From NCBI GenBank assembly GCA_031368215.1, contig JANLRD010000135.1:1-64000 (forward strand): 64,000 nt of DNA, given 5' to 3'. The notes under the pieces were generated by a model. That model saw nothing but the letters and a program-made list of their open reading frames with translations. It searched no databases and was not told where the DNA came from. Both the position numbers and the translations under genes were made by a program. Position 1 is the first letter of the stretch; every line of letters starts with the position of its first letter. Shown here piece after piece: positions 7,376-15,865 of this stretch. This DNA comes from JANLQX01 sp031368215. Its GTDB lineage: Bacteria; Actinomycetota; Acidimicrobiia; Acidimicrobiales; JANYDT01.

Positions 7376-8266
7376 TCAGTGGCATTCCTCCGGAGCGATG
7401 CGTGCGAGGAACTGCGCGATGACCGTCTGAACTTCGCGTCGGTGGGTTCGATTCGGGAAATGCGGTCCTCCCTGCACGAGGTGCAGCGTCGAATGCTCGA
7501 TGCGTGCCGCGACCGCCTTGGTTTGTCGGGGGTCGGGAAACGTGTCCTCCGATCCGCCGACCACGAGCGTCGGACAACGAATGGCCGCGCAGGCGTCGAG
7601 CCAGTCCGGCCGATCGAATGTCTCGTCGAGGAGCGCGAGGAACGATGCCACGGAGTGCCGATCGAGATGCTCGACGATCTCGGCGAACCGTTCCGGTCGT
7701 GCCCGCAGTTTCGAAAGTGCTTCTGCCCCCGACCGTCGCAGGACATTGGCTTCGTAGTACTTCGCGAACTCGTGGGCCTCGATCAGCGGACGGTGCTCGG
7801 CCCACCATTGCCGTTCGATGTCGGTGGTAGCGGCCGGCGGGCCGCTGATGTCGACGATGGCCACGACCCGTTCGGGAAAGTGCACGCCAGCCCAAAGGGA
7901 CAGTGCCGCACCCATCGAGTTCCCGCCCCAGATCGCCCGCTCGATGCCGAGCGTGTCGAGCAGCGCCACCATGTCGGCACACTTCGCCGCCCCCGTGTAC
8001 TCCGCCTTCGTCTCGAACCGGGTGGAACGACCGTGACCGCGGGTGTCGGGAATGAGGACCCGCAACGAGTCGAAGAACGGTTCGAGGTCTCGGGTCATCA
8101 TCGACGAGTCTTCGACGGAGCCGCCATGCAGCCATAGCGTCGGAATGCCCGTCGGGTTGCCGAACTGACGAACGAAGAGCCGAACCTGGTCGCCCACGTC
8201 GATGAACGTGCCCGCATGGGTTAGACGCGGACGGGAAGGTTTCGACGCGCCACTCTGCGTTCCCAC
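7376..8266 (-). CDS. Alpha/beta hydrolase
   Basis: A 296-residue single-domain hydrolase. The oxyanion region LWLHGG is near 47-52, the nucleophile elbow is GGNSMGAA (Ser near 115), an acid lies in the VVGGSEDTFPDP segment, and a C-terminal His lies in QGGPHFPNRTH. The frame lacks an early ATG. I chose GTG 8266 because an AGGA (8278-8275 on the minus strand) sits 8 bases upstream and the start stays clear of the divergent gene at 8292. The substrate is unknown; close relatives include 3-oxoadipate enol-lactonase-like and haloperoxidase-like enzymes. The divergent amidohydrolase at 8292 shares the 25-bp intergenic region. Confidence 0.83.
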   Translation of the reverse strand: MGTQSGASKPSRPRLTHAGTFIDVGDQVRLFVRQFGNPTGIPTLWLHGGSVEDSSMMTRDLEPFFDSLRVLIPDTRGHGRSTRFETKAEYTGAAKCADMVALLDTLGIERAIWGGNSMGAALSLWAGVHFPERVVAIVDISGPPAATTDIERQWWAEHRPLIEAHEFAKYYEANVLRRSGAEALSKLRARPERFAEIVEHLDRHSVASFLALLDETFDRPDWLDACAAIRCPTLVVGGSEDTFPDPRQTKAVAARIEHSTLHLVQGGPHFPNRTHRREVQTVIAQFLARIAPEECH

Positions 8267-8291
8267 AGAGCTGATCCTACGATCTGTTCCT

Positions 8292-9437
8292 ATGCGCGAA
8301 GGCTTCCGGGTGATGGACTCCGATCTGCACGTCATCGAGGGGGCGGCAGTCTTCGACGAGTATCTCGATGAGCGATGGCGCGACATCGGCCCGACGTACC
8401 AGGGCTGGGGCCCGACCGGGTTTCCGTGGTGGTCGGTGAAGACCTCGACGGGGGCACGCTCCATCCCGCCCTGGGCGAGCTCCTCATCGGTGGCGTCCGC
8501 CCAGGCTGCATTGCACGGGCGCAACGACGACATCTACGCCGACGCGAAAGCCCGCGGCTACGACGCGGCCTCGACGCTCGCCGCCATGGACACCGAAGGG
8601 ATTGACGTCGCCGTGATGTTCCGTACGTTCGCGTCGATGGTTCTTTCGCTCGACGATCTCGAAGCATCACATGCGGATGCCATATCGCGAGCGTTCAACA
8701 ACTGGCTTCATGATTACTGCGCCGCTGATCCAGCTCGTTTGAAGTCATCGGCGATCGTGAGCCTCCACGATCCAGAGCTCGCTGCGGCAGAAGCTCGTCG
8801 CGCCGTTGAACGAGGTGCTCTGGCGGTCGTCCTGCTTCCGATTCCGCTCGCCGGCCGCAATCTCCATTCACCGGAGTGCGACGTGCTGTGGGCGGAGATC
8901 GAGCGGCTCGGTGTGCCGATGTGTCTTCATGGCACGAGCGGGGCTGCGGCCAAGGACTACGTGAGCAACCGCTTCACCGGACTGCCGAACGAGCGCACGC
9001 TCAATCACGCCTCGGCATTTGGCGTCGAACTGATGCTTGCCTTCGGTGCGCTCGCCGTCGGCGGTGTGCTCATGCGCTTTCCCGACATGAAGGTTGCCTT
9101 GCTCGAAGGCAATCTCGGTTGGCTCCCGTGGTGGCTCGACCGCCTCGACGACCAGTGGCACAAGTACGGAAAAGGTGAAGCGGTCACCCTCGATGCGCTC
9201 CCGAGCGAGTACTTCCGGCGCCAGTGCTGGATCGGCGCCGACATCGACGAATCCTTCGTGCCGCTCGTAGCGGAGCGGGTCGGCGAAGATCGCATCGTTA
9301 TCTCGACCGACTATCCGCACCAGGACGGACCCTTCCCCCACGCGATCGAAGAACTGATGGAGCGAAAGGACCTCAGCCCCCAACTGCTCCGCAAGCTGCT
9401 GTGGGACAACTGCGCCGCGCTCTACGGTCTTGCGTGA
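8292..9437 (+). CDS. Amidohydrolase family 2 (ACMSD-like metal-dependent hydrolase)
   Basis: A 381-residue TIM-barrel hydrolase. The N-terminal MDSDLHVIE gives the DxHxxE metal motif of amidohydrolase_2 (about 8-16). CLHGTSG near 215-221 carries the strand-5 histidine. LLEGNLGWLPWWLDRLD near 272-288 and STDYPHQDG near 340-348 (the catalytic Asp region, SDYPH type) follow the family order. These proteins are decarboxylases or hydrolases such as ACMSD and o-pyrocatechuate decarboxylase; many actinobacterial paralogs are unassigned. ATG 8292. The divergent alpha/beta hydrolase suggests a shared small aromatic or lactone catabolic function (inference). Confidence 0.87.
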   Translation: MREGFRVMDSDLHVIEGAAVFDEYLDERWRDIGPTYQGWGPTGFPWWSVKTSTGARSIPPWASSSSVASAQAALHGRNDDIYADAKARGYDAASTLAAMDTEGIDVAVMFRTFASMVLSLDDLEASHADAISRAFNNWLHDYCAADPARLKSSAIVSLHDPELAAAEARRAVERGALAVVLLPIPLAGRNLHSPECDVLWAEIERLGVPMCLHGTSGAAAKDYVSNRFTGLPNERTLNHASAFGVELMLAFGALAVGGVLMRFPDMKVALLEGNLGWLPWWLDRLDDQWHKYGKGEAVTLDALPSEYFRRQCWIGADIDESFVPLVAERVGEDRIVISTDYPHQDGPFPHAIEELMERKDLSPQLLRKLLWDNCAALYGLA

Positions 9438-9474
9438 CCTGACCTGGACGGAGCCCCTCGATGGTTGCGGCCCT

Positions 9475-9507
9475 GGTCGCTCCCGGGGCGTCTACGTGCA
9501 CAATCAT
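9475..9507 (+). repeat. Intergenic hairpin repeat A, copy 3
   Basis: It lies 37 bp after the amidohydrolase stop. It starts GGTCGCTCCCGGGGCG, identical to copy 1 for 16 bases, and ends GTGCACAATCAT. It overlaps no gene; nothing else is visible in the 191-bp gap 9438-9628. Confidence 0.65.
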
Positions 9508-9628
9508 CGGCCCTTCAGCTCCGCGACCACCACCCCTGCGAGTTCATTGACAGGCGCTGTCTTCAAGCTCATACTACGGGCGAGAACGGGTAATGGACCC
9601 ATGACTCGGTCGCATCCGAGGAGGTCAT

Positions 9629-9811
9629 ATGGCCGGGCGCATGATTGCCGACTGCAGGGATTTTCCAAGTGAGAGCGGATGCACCCTCACCATTGCGGGG
9701 CAGGAGGAGGAGGTTCTGGACGCGGCGGTCGCCCACGCGATCGCTGCCCATCAGCACCAGCCCGGTCCCGAGCTCCGCGAGATGATTCGCAGCTCCTTGA
9801 AGGCCGAGTGA
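9629..9811 (+). CDS. DUF1059 small protein
   Basis: A 60-residue protein with a strong GAGGAGG site just upstream of ATG 9629. The layout MAGRMIADCRDFPSESGCTLTIAG followed by DAAVAHAIAAHQH matches DUF1059: a β-hairpin with two cysteines (9 and 18), then a helix with the conserved AxxHAxxxHxH pattern. Two Cys plus the His cluster suggest a small metal site. The function is unknown. The next gene starts 4 bp downstream, so the two form an operon. Confidence 0.8.
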   Translation: MAGRMIADCRDFPSESGCTLTIAGQEEEVLDAAVAHAIAAHQHQPGPELREMIRSSLKAE

Positions 9812-9815
9812 CGCG

Positions 9816-10106
9816 ATGTCGTACATCCAGCTGATCGAGGTCGAGAGCCCGAGCTACGACGAGTTGATGAAGCTCCACGAGCAGTGGCTCAAGGACACGG
9901 AGGGCGCGCGCACGGTCGTCGGCGTATGGATCTGCGAGGACCGCGATCGGCCGGGCACCTATCTCATGATCGTCGAGTTCCCGTCGGTGGAGGCCGCGGC
10001 GGTCAACAACGACCTGCCCGCCACGGCACGGATAGCGCAGGGCCTGGCGGCGATGGCAACACGTCCGATCGTCTTTCGGAACCTGAATCTGCTTCGTCAC
10101 GACTAA
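9816..10106 (+). CDS. Small dimeric α/β-barrel-like protein, unknown function
   Basis: A 96-residue protein (MSYIQLIEVESPSYDELMKL...) with alternating strands and helices: IQLIEVE, VVGVWICEDRDRPGTYLMIVEFPS, and a C-terminal PIVFRNLNLL. The pattern resembles a ferredoxin-like/ABM (antibiotic biosynthesis monooxygenase-type) fold, but no diagnostic motif is present. It is separated from the DUF1059 gene by 4 bp and followed by a hairpin at 10130-10168. Function not assigned. Confidence 0.7.
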   Translation: MSYIQLIEVESPSYDELMKLHEQWLKDTEGARTVVGVWICEDRDRPGTYLMIVEFPSVEAAAVNNDLPATARIAQGLAAMATRPIVFRNLNLLRHD

Positions 10107-10129
10107 TCGGGCGGAGGCAGCCCGAGGTA

Positions 10130-10168
10130 TTGGAATCTTTGTAGCGCCCAGAGCTTCAAAGATTCCAA
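10130..10168. terminator. Perfect 12-bp stem between convergent genes
   Basis: TTGGAATCTTTG (10130-10141) pairs perfectly with CAAAGATTCCAA (10157-10168) around a 15-base loop. It sits between the stops of the 9816 (+) and 10192 (-) genes and is AT-rich compared with its surroundings. A bidirectional terminator is likely, although there is no long U-tract. Confidence 0.6.
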
Positions 10169-10191
10169 ATCCCCGTGGCAGATCTCGCCGG

Positions 10192-10515
10192 TTAACCGGT
10201 GAGAGCGTGACGGCCGAGCGCCAACCCGACGGCGATCGTGATGAGGCCGCCGATGTCGATCAGCGTCAGCACGCGGTTGTTGCGACGGAGGTCTCCGATC
10301 GTCGCCGACACCATCTGCGGTCCGAGGGCCACGGCGAGTCCGATCCACACGAGGGGACGGTCACGATCCAAGAGCAACGTGAGGGCGATGCCCGTCGAAC
10401 CGGTGACGATCCACAGCCACACGTCGCGCTGCTTCGCGTGCGCACGCCACAGCACCACGGCGCTCACCAGGTACGTGGCGGAGAGCACCAACAGCGACCG
10501 GCGGGCCGAATCCAT
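10192..10515 (-). CDS. Small membrane protein, unknown function
   Basis: A 107-residue protein with about four hydrophobic segments (SLLVLSATYLVSAVVLW; VWLWIVTGSTGIALTLLL; PLVWIGLAVALGP; LIDIGGLITIAVGLALG). The start is uncertain: ATG 10515 (MDSARRS) makes a normal membrane protein, whereas ATG 10572 adds 19 residues and begins 10 bp after the upstream peptidase stop. Neither has a clear ribosome-binding site. It is probably co-transcribed with the S9 peptidase. Confidence 0.6.
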   Translation of the reverse strand: MDSARRSLLVLSATYLVSAVVLWRAHAKQRDVWLWIVTGSTGIALTLLLDRDRPLVWIGLAVALGPQMVSATIGDLRRNNRVLTLIDIGGLITIAVGLALGRHALTG

Positions 10516-10581
10516 GACGGCTGAGTCTGCACCATTTGCGGGCACTGTGAACGGCGTGGAACAGGCGCCCATGTACAGGTG

Positions 10582-12819
10582 TCAGCCGAGGGCGCTCCGG
10601 AGGAAGTCGACCTGGAGAAGCAGCAGGTTCTCGGCCACTTCCTCCTGCGGGGTCATGTGCGTCACACCAGAAAGCGGGAGTACCGAATGCGCCCGCCCCG
10701 CCGCAAGAAGACGCGACGACAGTTGCAGGGTGTGGGCGGCCACCACGTTGTCGTCGGCGAGTCCGTGGATCAGCAGGAGGGGTCGACGGAGGCCAGCGGC
10801 GAGCGGGAACAGCGAGGACCGCTCGTAGGCCTCGGGGTTCGCCTTCGGGTGGCCGAGGTAACGCTCGGTGTACCCCGTGTCATAGAGACCCCAGTCGGTC
10901 ACCGGCGCACCGGCCACAGCAGCGTGGAAGACCTCCGGAGCGCGCAGGACAGCCAGCGCCGCGAGATAGCCACCGAATGACCAGCCGCGGATGCCGACCC
11001 GGGTCAGGTCGATCTGAGGGAAACGACGAGCGGCGTCGTGCAGAGCGGTGATCTGATCCTCGAGAATCGGGCCTGCGAAGTCACCGGCGATCGCCCGCTC
11101 CCACACCGGTCCGATGCCCGGCGTGCCTCGCCCGTCGGCGACAACGACGACGAACCCTTGGTCGGCGAGCCACTGCGAGGACGCATGGGCGTTGCGCGAA
11201 GCGACGACGCGCGCCGCGTGCGGTCCGCCGTAGGGGTCCATGATGACGGGCAGCTTGTCGAACTCGTCACGGAGCATCGTTGCGTCGGTCGGGAAGAAGA
11301 CGCAGTAGGGGATGGCGCGGTCGCCGGCACGGAAGAAGAGCGGACGAGGCGTGACAACCGCGACCTCGGCGTCGTTGGTGATTGCGCCGCGCGTAGCTGC
11401 ATCGATAAGCAGATGCTCAGCGCGCGTACGTTCGATTGATGCCGCTCGCAGGACCGCGAGCCCGCCGCCGACGGTGACGTCATGCACGCCGGGGTCGACA
11501 ACACCGCCGGCCATGATCTCGATGGGTTTCGACCCATCGAGCGACACGCGCAGGACGCAAGTCGTCGCCGGATCAACCGGAACGGCTAGCCCCGGGATCG
11601 GACGCGAGGCGTTGGCGATCACGATCGCCTGGTTTCCCTCGATCGCCACCACGCGCCTGACTTGCAGGTTGGCCGGGGTCAGGTAGAGGTAGCCCGCTCG
11701 GTCGGGCTGCTGGCGCACAAGGGCCCGCGTGCCTTCGGGATCGGCAAAGGTATCGAGCTCGACCGGGGTGGGCAGACCCGCTGGGGTTGGCTCCGGAACG
11801 TGACCATCGACCGTGAGGACGAGGTTGTCGTCGGCAAGGCGAATGGGGGCGCCGCCCGCGAGCTCGACCCAGACGTTGTCGCGCTGGTCGTGCAGGGTGC
11901 GGAGACGCCCCGACTCCGGGGTCACGTCGACAATGCGGATGTGGCGTTGCGTCCGGTCGAGCAGGGTGATCGTCAGGCCGTGTTTCGTCCACTGCGCGTC
12001 GACGAGGTAGGGGAACTCGTCGTGGGACCACGTGATGTCGTGGCGGGTGTCGTCCTCGATGGCGACGACGGCAAGGGCGAGAAGGGCGTTCTCTGTTCCC
12101 GCCGCAGGATAACGATGGGTGGCAGGGGATCGCTCTGGATGGGTCGGGTCGGCGATCGTCCACACGTTGACCGGCGACACGTCGACCCGCTCCGCCAAGA
12201 CGTGCGCGGAATCGGGTGCCCACCAGAAACCCCGGTAGCGATTGAGCTCCTCGGCGGCGACGAAGTCGACGACACCCCAGGACACGGCTTCATCCTCTTC
12301 GCCGAGGAGCAGACGATCGTCGAGAGATCCAGTACGCGCGCTGACGACACGTAGGCAGCGATCGCTCACGTAGGCCACGTGCTGACCGTCAGGCGAGACG
12401 CGGGGATCGTAACCACCGGGCTTGGTCGCCAGCGTGTGCGTCGACCCGGTGTCGAGGTCGGCGACCACCAGCGTGCCGTTGACCGCGAAGACGGCGACCG
12501 AACCGGCGGCGTCGACGTCATAGGCGGTGATCCCTGAAGCCTGTTCGCGCAGTCGTTCGCGACGGGCGAGCTCGGCGGCTGGGAGGGAACCATCCGCGCG
12601 CATATCAAGATTCAGCGGGTCGACGACAAGTCGCTCCGTCCACGTGCCGTCGTCGAGTCGATCGAGGCACCAGAGACGGTTCACCGGGTCATCGCCGCCG
12701 AGCGATCGTAGGAAAACCACTCGGGTGCCGTCGGCGTTCGGACGGTACGACTTCGGCTCGCCGCACGTGAATCGTCGGGTGCGGGCGTATTGACGGGGGA
12801 ACGACTCCGAGCCGGTCAT
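10582..12819 (-). CDS. S9-family prolyl oligopeptidase / dipeptidyl-peptidase IV-like
   Basis: A 745-residue serine peptidase with an N-terminal β-propeller (about 1-480, with repeats such as DPRVSPDGQHVAYVSD) and a C-terminal α/β hydrolase domain. The triad is Ser614 (GWSFGG), Asp near 690 (HGLADDNV) and His near 721 (GVTHM). The EE motif typical of DPP4-like exopeptidases appears in FVAAEELNRYRGFWWAPDS (near 196-214), favouring removal of N-terminal dipeptides. The opening RQYARTRRFTCGEPKSYRP has no signal peptide, so it is likely cytosolic. It scavenges short peptides. It is divergent from the SDR at 12879. Confidence 0.93.
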   Translation of the reverse strand: MTGSESFPRQYARTRRFTCGEPKSYRPNADGTRVVFLRSLGGDDPVNRLWCLDRLDDGTWTERLVVDPLNLDMRADGSLPAAELARRERLREQASGITAYDVDAAGSVAVFAVNGTLVVADLDTGSTHTLATKPGGYDPRVSPDGQHVAYVSDRCLRVVSARTGSLDDRLLLGEEDEAVSWGVVDFVAAEELNRYRGFWWAPDSAHVLAERVDVSPVNVWTIADPTHPERSPATHRYPAAGTENALLALAVVAIEDDTRHDITWSHDEFPYLVDAQWTKHGLTITLLDRTQRHIRIVDVTPESGRLRTLHDQRDNVWVELAGGAPIRLADDNLVLTVDGHVPEPTPAGLPTPVELDTFADPEGTRALVRQQPDRAGYLYLTPANLQVRRVVAIEGNQAIVIANASRPIPGLAVPVDPATTCVLRVSLDGSKPIEIMAGGVVDPGVHDVTVGGGLAVLRAASIERTRAEHLLIDAATRGAITNDAEVAVVTPRPLFFRAGDRAIPYCVFFPTDATMLRDEFDKLPVIMDPYGGPHAARVVASRNAHASSQWLADQGFVVVVADGRGTPGIGPVWERAIAGDFAGPILEDQITALHDAARRFPQIDLTRVGIRGWSFGGYLAALAVLRAPEVFHAAVAGAPVTDWGLYDTGYTERYLGHPKANPEAYERSSLFPLAAGLRRPLLLIHGLADDNVVAAHTLQLSSRLLAAGRAHSVLPLSGVTHMTPQEEVAENLLLLQVDFLRSALG

Positions 12820-12878
12820 GGTGATCCGAGCGTATGCGCTCTCGCTCTTTTCCCCGGACCGTGGGTACCCTGGCGTTC

Positions 12879-13634
12879 ATGACAGAACTCCCGGATGGAA
12901 AGAACGTTGTGGTCATCACGGGAGCGGGCTCGGGGATCGGCCGCGCCACCGCGCACCGCTTCGCCTCGGCGGGGTACGCGGTGGTCGTGGCCGATGTCGA
13001 CAGCAGGGGGGCGACTGCGGTCGCCGCAGAGGTGGTGGCCGCTGGGGGCACTGCGAAAGCGATCCGGGTCGACGTGACCGATGTCGACCACCTCCGCTCG
13101 ATGTTCCAACTGGCCGTCCAGGAGTTCGGTCGAGTCGACGTCGTGCTGGCCAACGCCGGCATCATGACCGGCGCGCCCGACTATCCCGACGCCTCGCCCG
13201 AGCAGGTCACCCGTGTTGTATCGGTCAACCTGATCGGGGTGATGCACACCTGCCAGATCGCCCTGCCCCACATGCGGGCCAACGGCGGCGCCATCGTCTG
13301 CACGGCCTCGACCGCCGCGCTCTCACCGCTCGAAGGGGATCCGGTGTACGCCGCCACGAAAGCCGGGGTACTGCACTTCGTGAAGTCGTGCGCCTCGTGG
13401 AGCGACCGCTACGGCGTTCGAGTCAACGCGGTTCTTCCGGGCATGACCGACACGCCCATCGTCAACAAGACCGGCGACGGCGTGACGCCCGCGGCGTGGT
13501 TGGCGCCGGCCCTCAAGGTGGTCACCATGATCGCTCCCGAGGAAATCGCCGAAGCGATGTTCACCCTGGCCGGCGACACCTCCGCGAGCGGGCAAGCGGT
13601 GACGGTGTTCAACCCCGGGACGGCTCCGCGTTGA
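12879..13634 (+). CDS. Short-chain dehydrogenase/reductase
   Basis: A 251-residue classical SDR starting at ATG 12879 (MTELPDGKNVVVITGAGSGIG). The coenzyme motif TGAGSGIG is near 15-22, Asp follows β2 (VVADVDSRG, NAD preference), NAG is near 89-91, and the catalytic Tyr/Lys are in VYAATKAG. The usual Ser is within TASTAALS. The C-terminus (GQAVTVFNPGTAPR) ends without the common DGG, and its final 26 bp overlap the convergent peroxiredoxin gene. The substrate is unknown. Confidence 0.86.
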   Translation: MTELPDGKNVVVITGAGSGIGRATAHRFASAGYAVVVADVDSRGATAVAAEVVAAGGTAKAIRVDVTDVDHLRSMFQLAVQEFGRVDVVLANAGIMTGAPDYPDASPEQVTRVVSVNLIGVMHTCQIALPHMRANGGAIVCTASTAALSPLEGDPVYAATKAGVLHFVKSCASWSDRYGVRVNAVLPGMTDTPIVNKTGDGVTPAAWLAPALKVVTMIAPEEIAEAMFTLAGDTSASGQAVTVFNPGTAPR

Positions 13635-14085
13635 TCGCCTCGACGATCTCGGGGGTCTTCTTGAAGGTCATGCCGGTCGCCGAACGGTGCGCGTACTTGA
13701 TCCGTCCCTTCGGGTCGATCACGAAGACCGATCGACGGTAGAAGCCGAGCGGTCCGAGCACGCCGTAGAGCCGACCAACCGCTTTGTCGTTGTCGGCCAG
13801 TAGGGGGAAGGCGAATCCTCCCTGGCGGTTGGAGAACGTCTCGTGGCTGGACACGCTCTGGGGCGACACTCCGAACACCTTGGCGTTGAGTCCCTCGAAC
13901 TCGTCGAACTCGCGGGTGTAGGAGTTCAGCTGCAGCGTGCAGACCGGGGAGTTGTCTCCCGGGTAGAAGGCCAGCACCACATGCTGGCCGCGGTACTCGG
14001 ACAGGGTGTACTCCCCCCCGCCCGTGCCGGGAAGGGTGAAGTCGGGGGCAACGTCTCCTACATCGACAGCCATACGAATCGACAC
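13609..14085 (-). CDS. Peroxiredoxin (AhpC/TSA, Bcp-like, 1-Cys)
   Basis: A 158-residue thioredoxin-fold peroxidase that reduces H2O2 or organic hydroperoxides. APDFTLPG near 13-20, then AFYPGDNSPVCTLQ with the peroxidatic Cys at about 49; Pro and Ser/Thr of the PxxxS/T-x-x-C motif are kept. No second cysteine five residues later (the atypical 2-Cys resolving Cys of Bcp) is present, so it probably works as a 1-Cys enzyme recycled by an external thiol such as mycothiol or mycoredoxin. The 3' end overlaps the convergent SDR by 26 bp. ATG 14085 is used; ATG 14073 (MAVDVGD) is equally possible. Confidence 0.88.
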   Translation of the reverse strand: MSIRMAVDVGDVAPDFTLPGTGGGEYTLSEYRGQHVVLAFYPGDNSPVCTLQLNSYTREFDEFEGLNAKVFGVSPQSVSSHETFSNRQGGFAFPLLADNDKAVGRLYGVLGPLGFYRRSVFVIDPKGRIKYAHRSATGMTFKKTPEIVEAINAEPSRG

Positions 14086-14145
14086 GCTAACGGGTCTCGC
14101 CCGCGCGGCGTGAGCCGAGAAGTCGGTGAACGAGGGAAAGCCACC

Positions 14146-14967
14146 TCAGGCCGTTGGAAGGGTCCGCTGGCGAACCGCTTCGAAGAGCGTGATCAGCGCG
14201 GCGGACGCGACGTTGAGCGAGTCGGCCTGGCCCGCCATCGGTATCACCACGGTCTCGTCGGCACCGGCCAGCCACTCCTCGGAGAGGCCGTGCATCTCCG
14301 ACCCCATGATGATGGCCAGGGGTCCGCGGAGGTCGGCGCTGGTGTAGATCAGCGATGCCGCCGGGGTCGTGGCCACCGACCGCATCCCGGCGGCCCGGAG
14401 GTACGCAATGACGTCCGGCGACGGCGCCACCACGACCGGCACGGCGAACAGCACACCGGTCGAGGAGCGCACGACGTTCGGATTGAACACATCGGTGACC
14501 GGGTCGCAGAGGATCACGGCGTGAACGCCAGCGGCGTCCGCCGACCGGAGGATCGTTCCCAGATTGCCCGGCTTCTCGATGGCCTCGACCACCAGCACGA
14601 ACGGGTCTGCCGGAAGCCGTGAGCGCAGCCATTCCAGCGAGTGGTGCCACTGCGCGACGACGGCGAGGAGACCGTCGGGGCGGTCGCGGTACGCACTCTT
14701 CGCGAACGCCTCGCGGCTGAGTTCGCACACCGACGACCCGAGGCGACGCGCATCGGCGATCAGGGTCGTTTCGTTCTCGCCCTGGAACCACCCCGGCGAC
14801 ACGTAGAGCTCGACCGGGGCGACCCCCTGATCGAGCATGCGCCGAATCGCCCGGTACCCCTCGACGATGAATACGCCCTCGTCGTCGCGGTCGCGGCGGT
14901 CACGCAACCGGACGAGTCGCTTCACGCGGGGGTTGGTGACCGAGGTGATGATCTCGTCGGACGCCAT
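14146..14967 (-). CDS. SpoU/TrmH-family RNA 2'-O-ribose methyltransferase
   Basis: A 273-residue enzyme with an N-terminal RNA substrate-binding domain (about 1-100, ITSVTNPRVKRLVRLRDRR) and a C-terminal SPOUT knot domain. Motif 1 is EKPGNLGTILR (about 131-141), motif 2 is IIMGSEMHGLS, and motif 3 is IPMAGQADSLNVASAA. Asn134 and Arg141 are the expected catalytic/AdoMet residues. It resembles the 23S rRNA G2251-type or thiostrepton/avilamycin-resistance-type ribose methyltransferases; the exact target site cannot be assigned. It is upstream of the peroxiredoxin gene and downstream of yebC, all in the same direction. Confidence 0.88.
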   Translation of the reverse strand: MASDEIITSVTNPRVKRLVRLRDRRDRDDEGVFIVEGYRAIRRMLDQGVAPVELYVSPGWFQGENETTLIADARRLGSSVCELSREAFAKSAYRDRPDGLLAVVAQWHHSLEWLRSRLPADPFVLVVEAIEKPGNLGTILRSADAAGVHAVILCDPVTDVFNPNVVRSSTGVLFAVPVVVAPSPDVIAYLRAAGMRSVATTPAASLIYTSADLRGPLAIIMGSEMHGLSEEWLAGADETVVIPMAGQADSLNVASAALITLFEAVRQRTLPTA

Positions 14968-15025
14968 CAGATCACCCGGCCGGTCGGGAAGTAGGTGTAC
15001 AGAAGATCTCGGGTTCGGTGTCGGT

Positions 15026-15787
15026 TCAGGAGAGCGTGGCGAGGATCTCGTCGGAGATGTCGAAGTTCACGTAGATCTCGGCCACATCGTCGAGATCGTC
15101 GAGGGCATCGACCATCTTCAGTACCTTCTTGGCATCCTCGGCGCTGAGTGGGACCAGGTTCTCCGCCACCATCGGGCGATCAACGGAGTCGAACGCGATG
15201 CCGGCATCGGTGAGCGCGGTGCAGACTTCGCCGACCGCTGTCGGGGCGCACCGAACCTCGAACATGTCACCCTGGTCGATCAAGTCATCGGCGCCGCCTT
15301 CGGCGGCAACGAGGAACAACTCATCCTCGGTGAGCAGACCCGACGATTTCTTCTTCGGCACCATGATCACGCCACGCCGCGCGAACTGCCACGCCACCGC
15401 CCCGGGCTCGGCGATCGATCCACCGTTCTTCGAGAACGCCGCGCGGACATCGCCCGCGGCGCGGTTGCGGTTGTCCGTCTCGACCTCGACCAGCAAGGCG
15501 CAGCCACCGGGCGCATAGCCCTCGTACATGATGTTCTCGGTCTGGATGTCGGCCTTGAGCTCACCGGTGCCGCGCTTGATGGCCAGGGTGATCTTGTCGC
15601 TCGGAAGCTGTTCGGACTTCGCCTTGAGGATCATGGTGCGCAGCGTGGCATTGGCACTCGGGTCACCACCGCCTTCACGGGCGGCGACCTCGATGTTGCG
15701 AACCAACTTGGCCCACAGCTTCCCGCGTGCCTTGTCGGCCGCGCCCTTCTTGTGCTTGATCGTTGCCCATTTGCTGTGGCCGGACAT
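15026..15787 (-). CDS. yebC: YebC/PmpR-family protein (translation/transcription factor)
   Basis: A 253-residue protein with the invariant start MSGHSKWATIKHKKGAADKA and all three YebC domains, including DPSANATLR near 42-50, the YEGYAPGGCALLVEVETDNRNR segment (about 88-109) and the acidic C-terminus. Members bind DNA as PmpR-type regulators, and newer work links the family to translation of difficult (proline-rich) sequences. It sits next to pdxT-pdxS, the same neighbourhood as in mycobacteria. Confidence 0.96.
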   Translation of the reverse strand: MSGHSKWATIKHKKGAADKARGKLWAKLVRNIEVAAREGGGDPSANATLRTMILKAKSEQLPSDKITLAIKRGTGELKADIQTENIMYEGYAPGGCALLVEVETDNRNRAAGDVRAAFSKNGGSIAEPGAVAWQFARRGVIMVPKKKSSGLLTEDELFLVAAEGGADDLIDQGDMFEVRCAPTAVGEVCTALTDAGIAFDSVDRPMVAENLVPLSAEDAKKVLKMVDALDDLDDVAEIYVNFDISDEILATLS

Positions 15788-15865
15788 GAGAACTCCTGGG
15801 AGGTCGAGGCGTCGGATCAGGCCGACGCGAAGGCAAGGTGAGGCAGAACTCGTGCGCTGCGGACA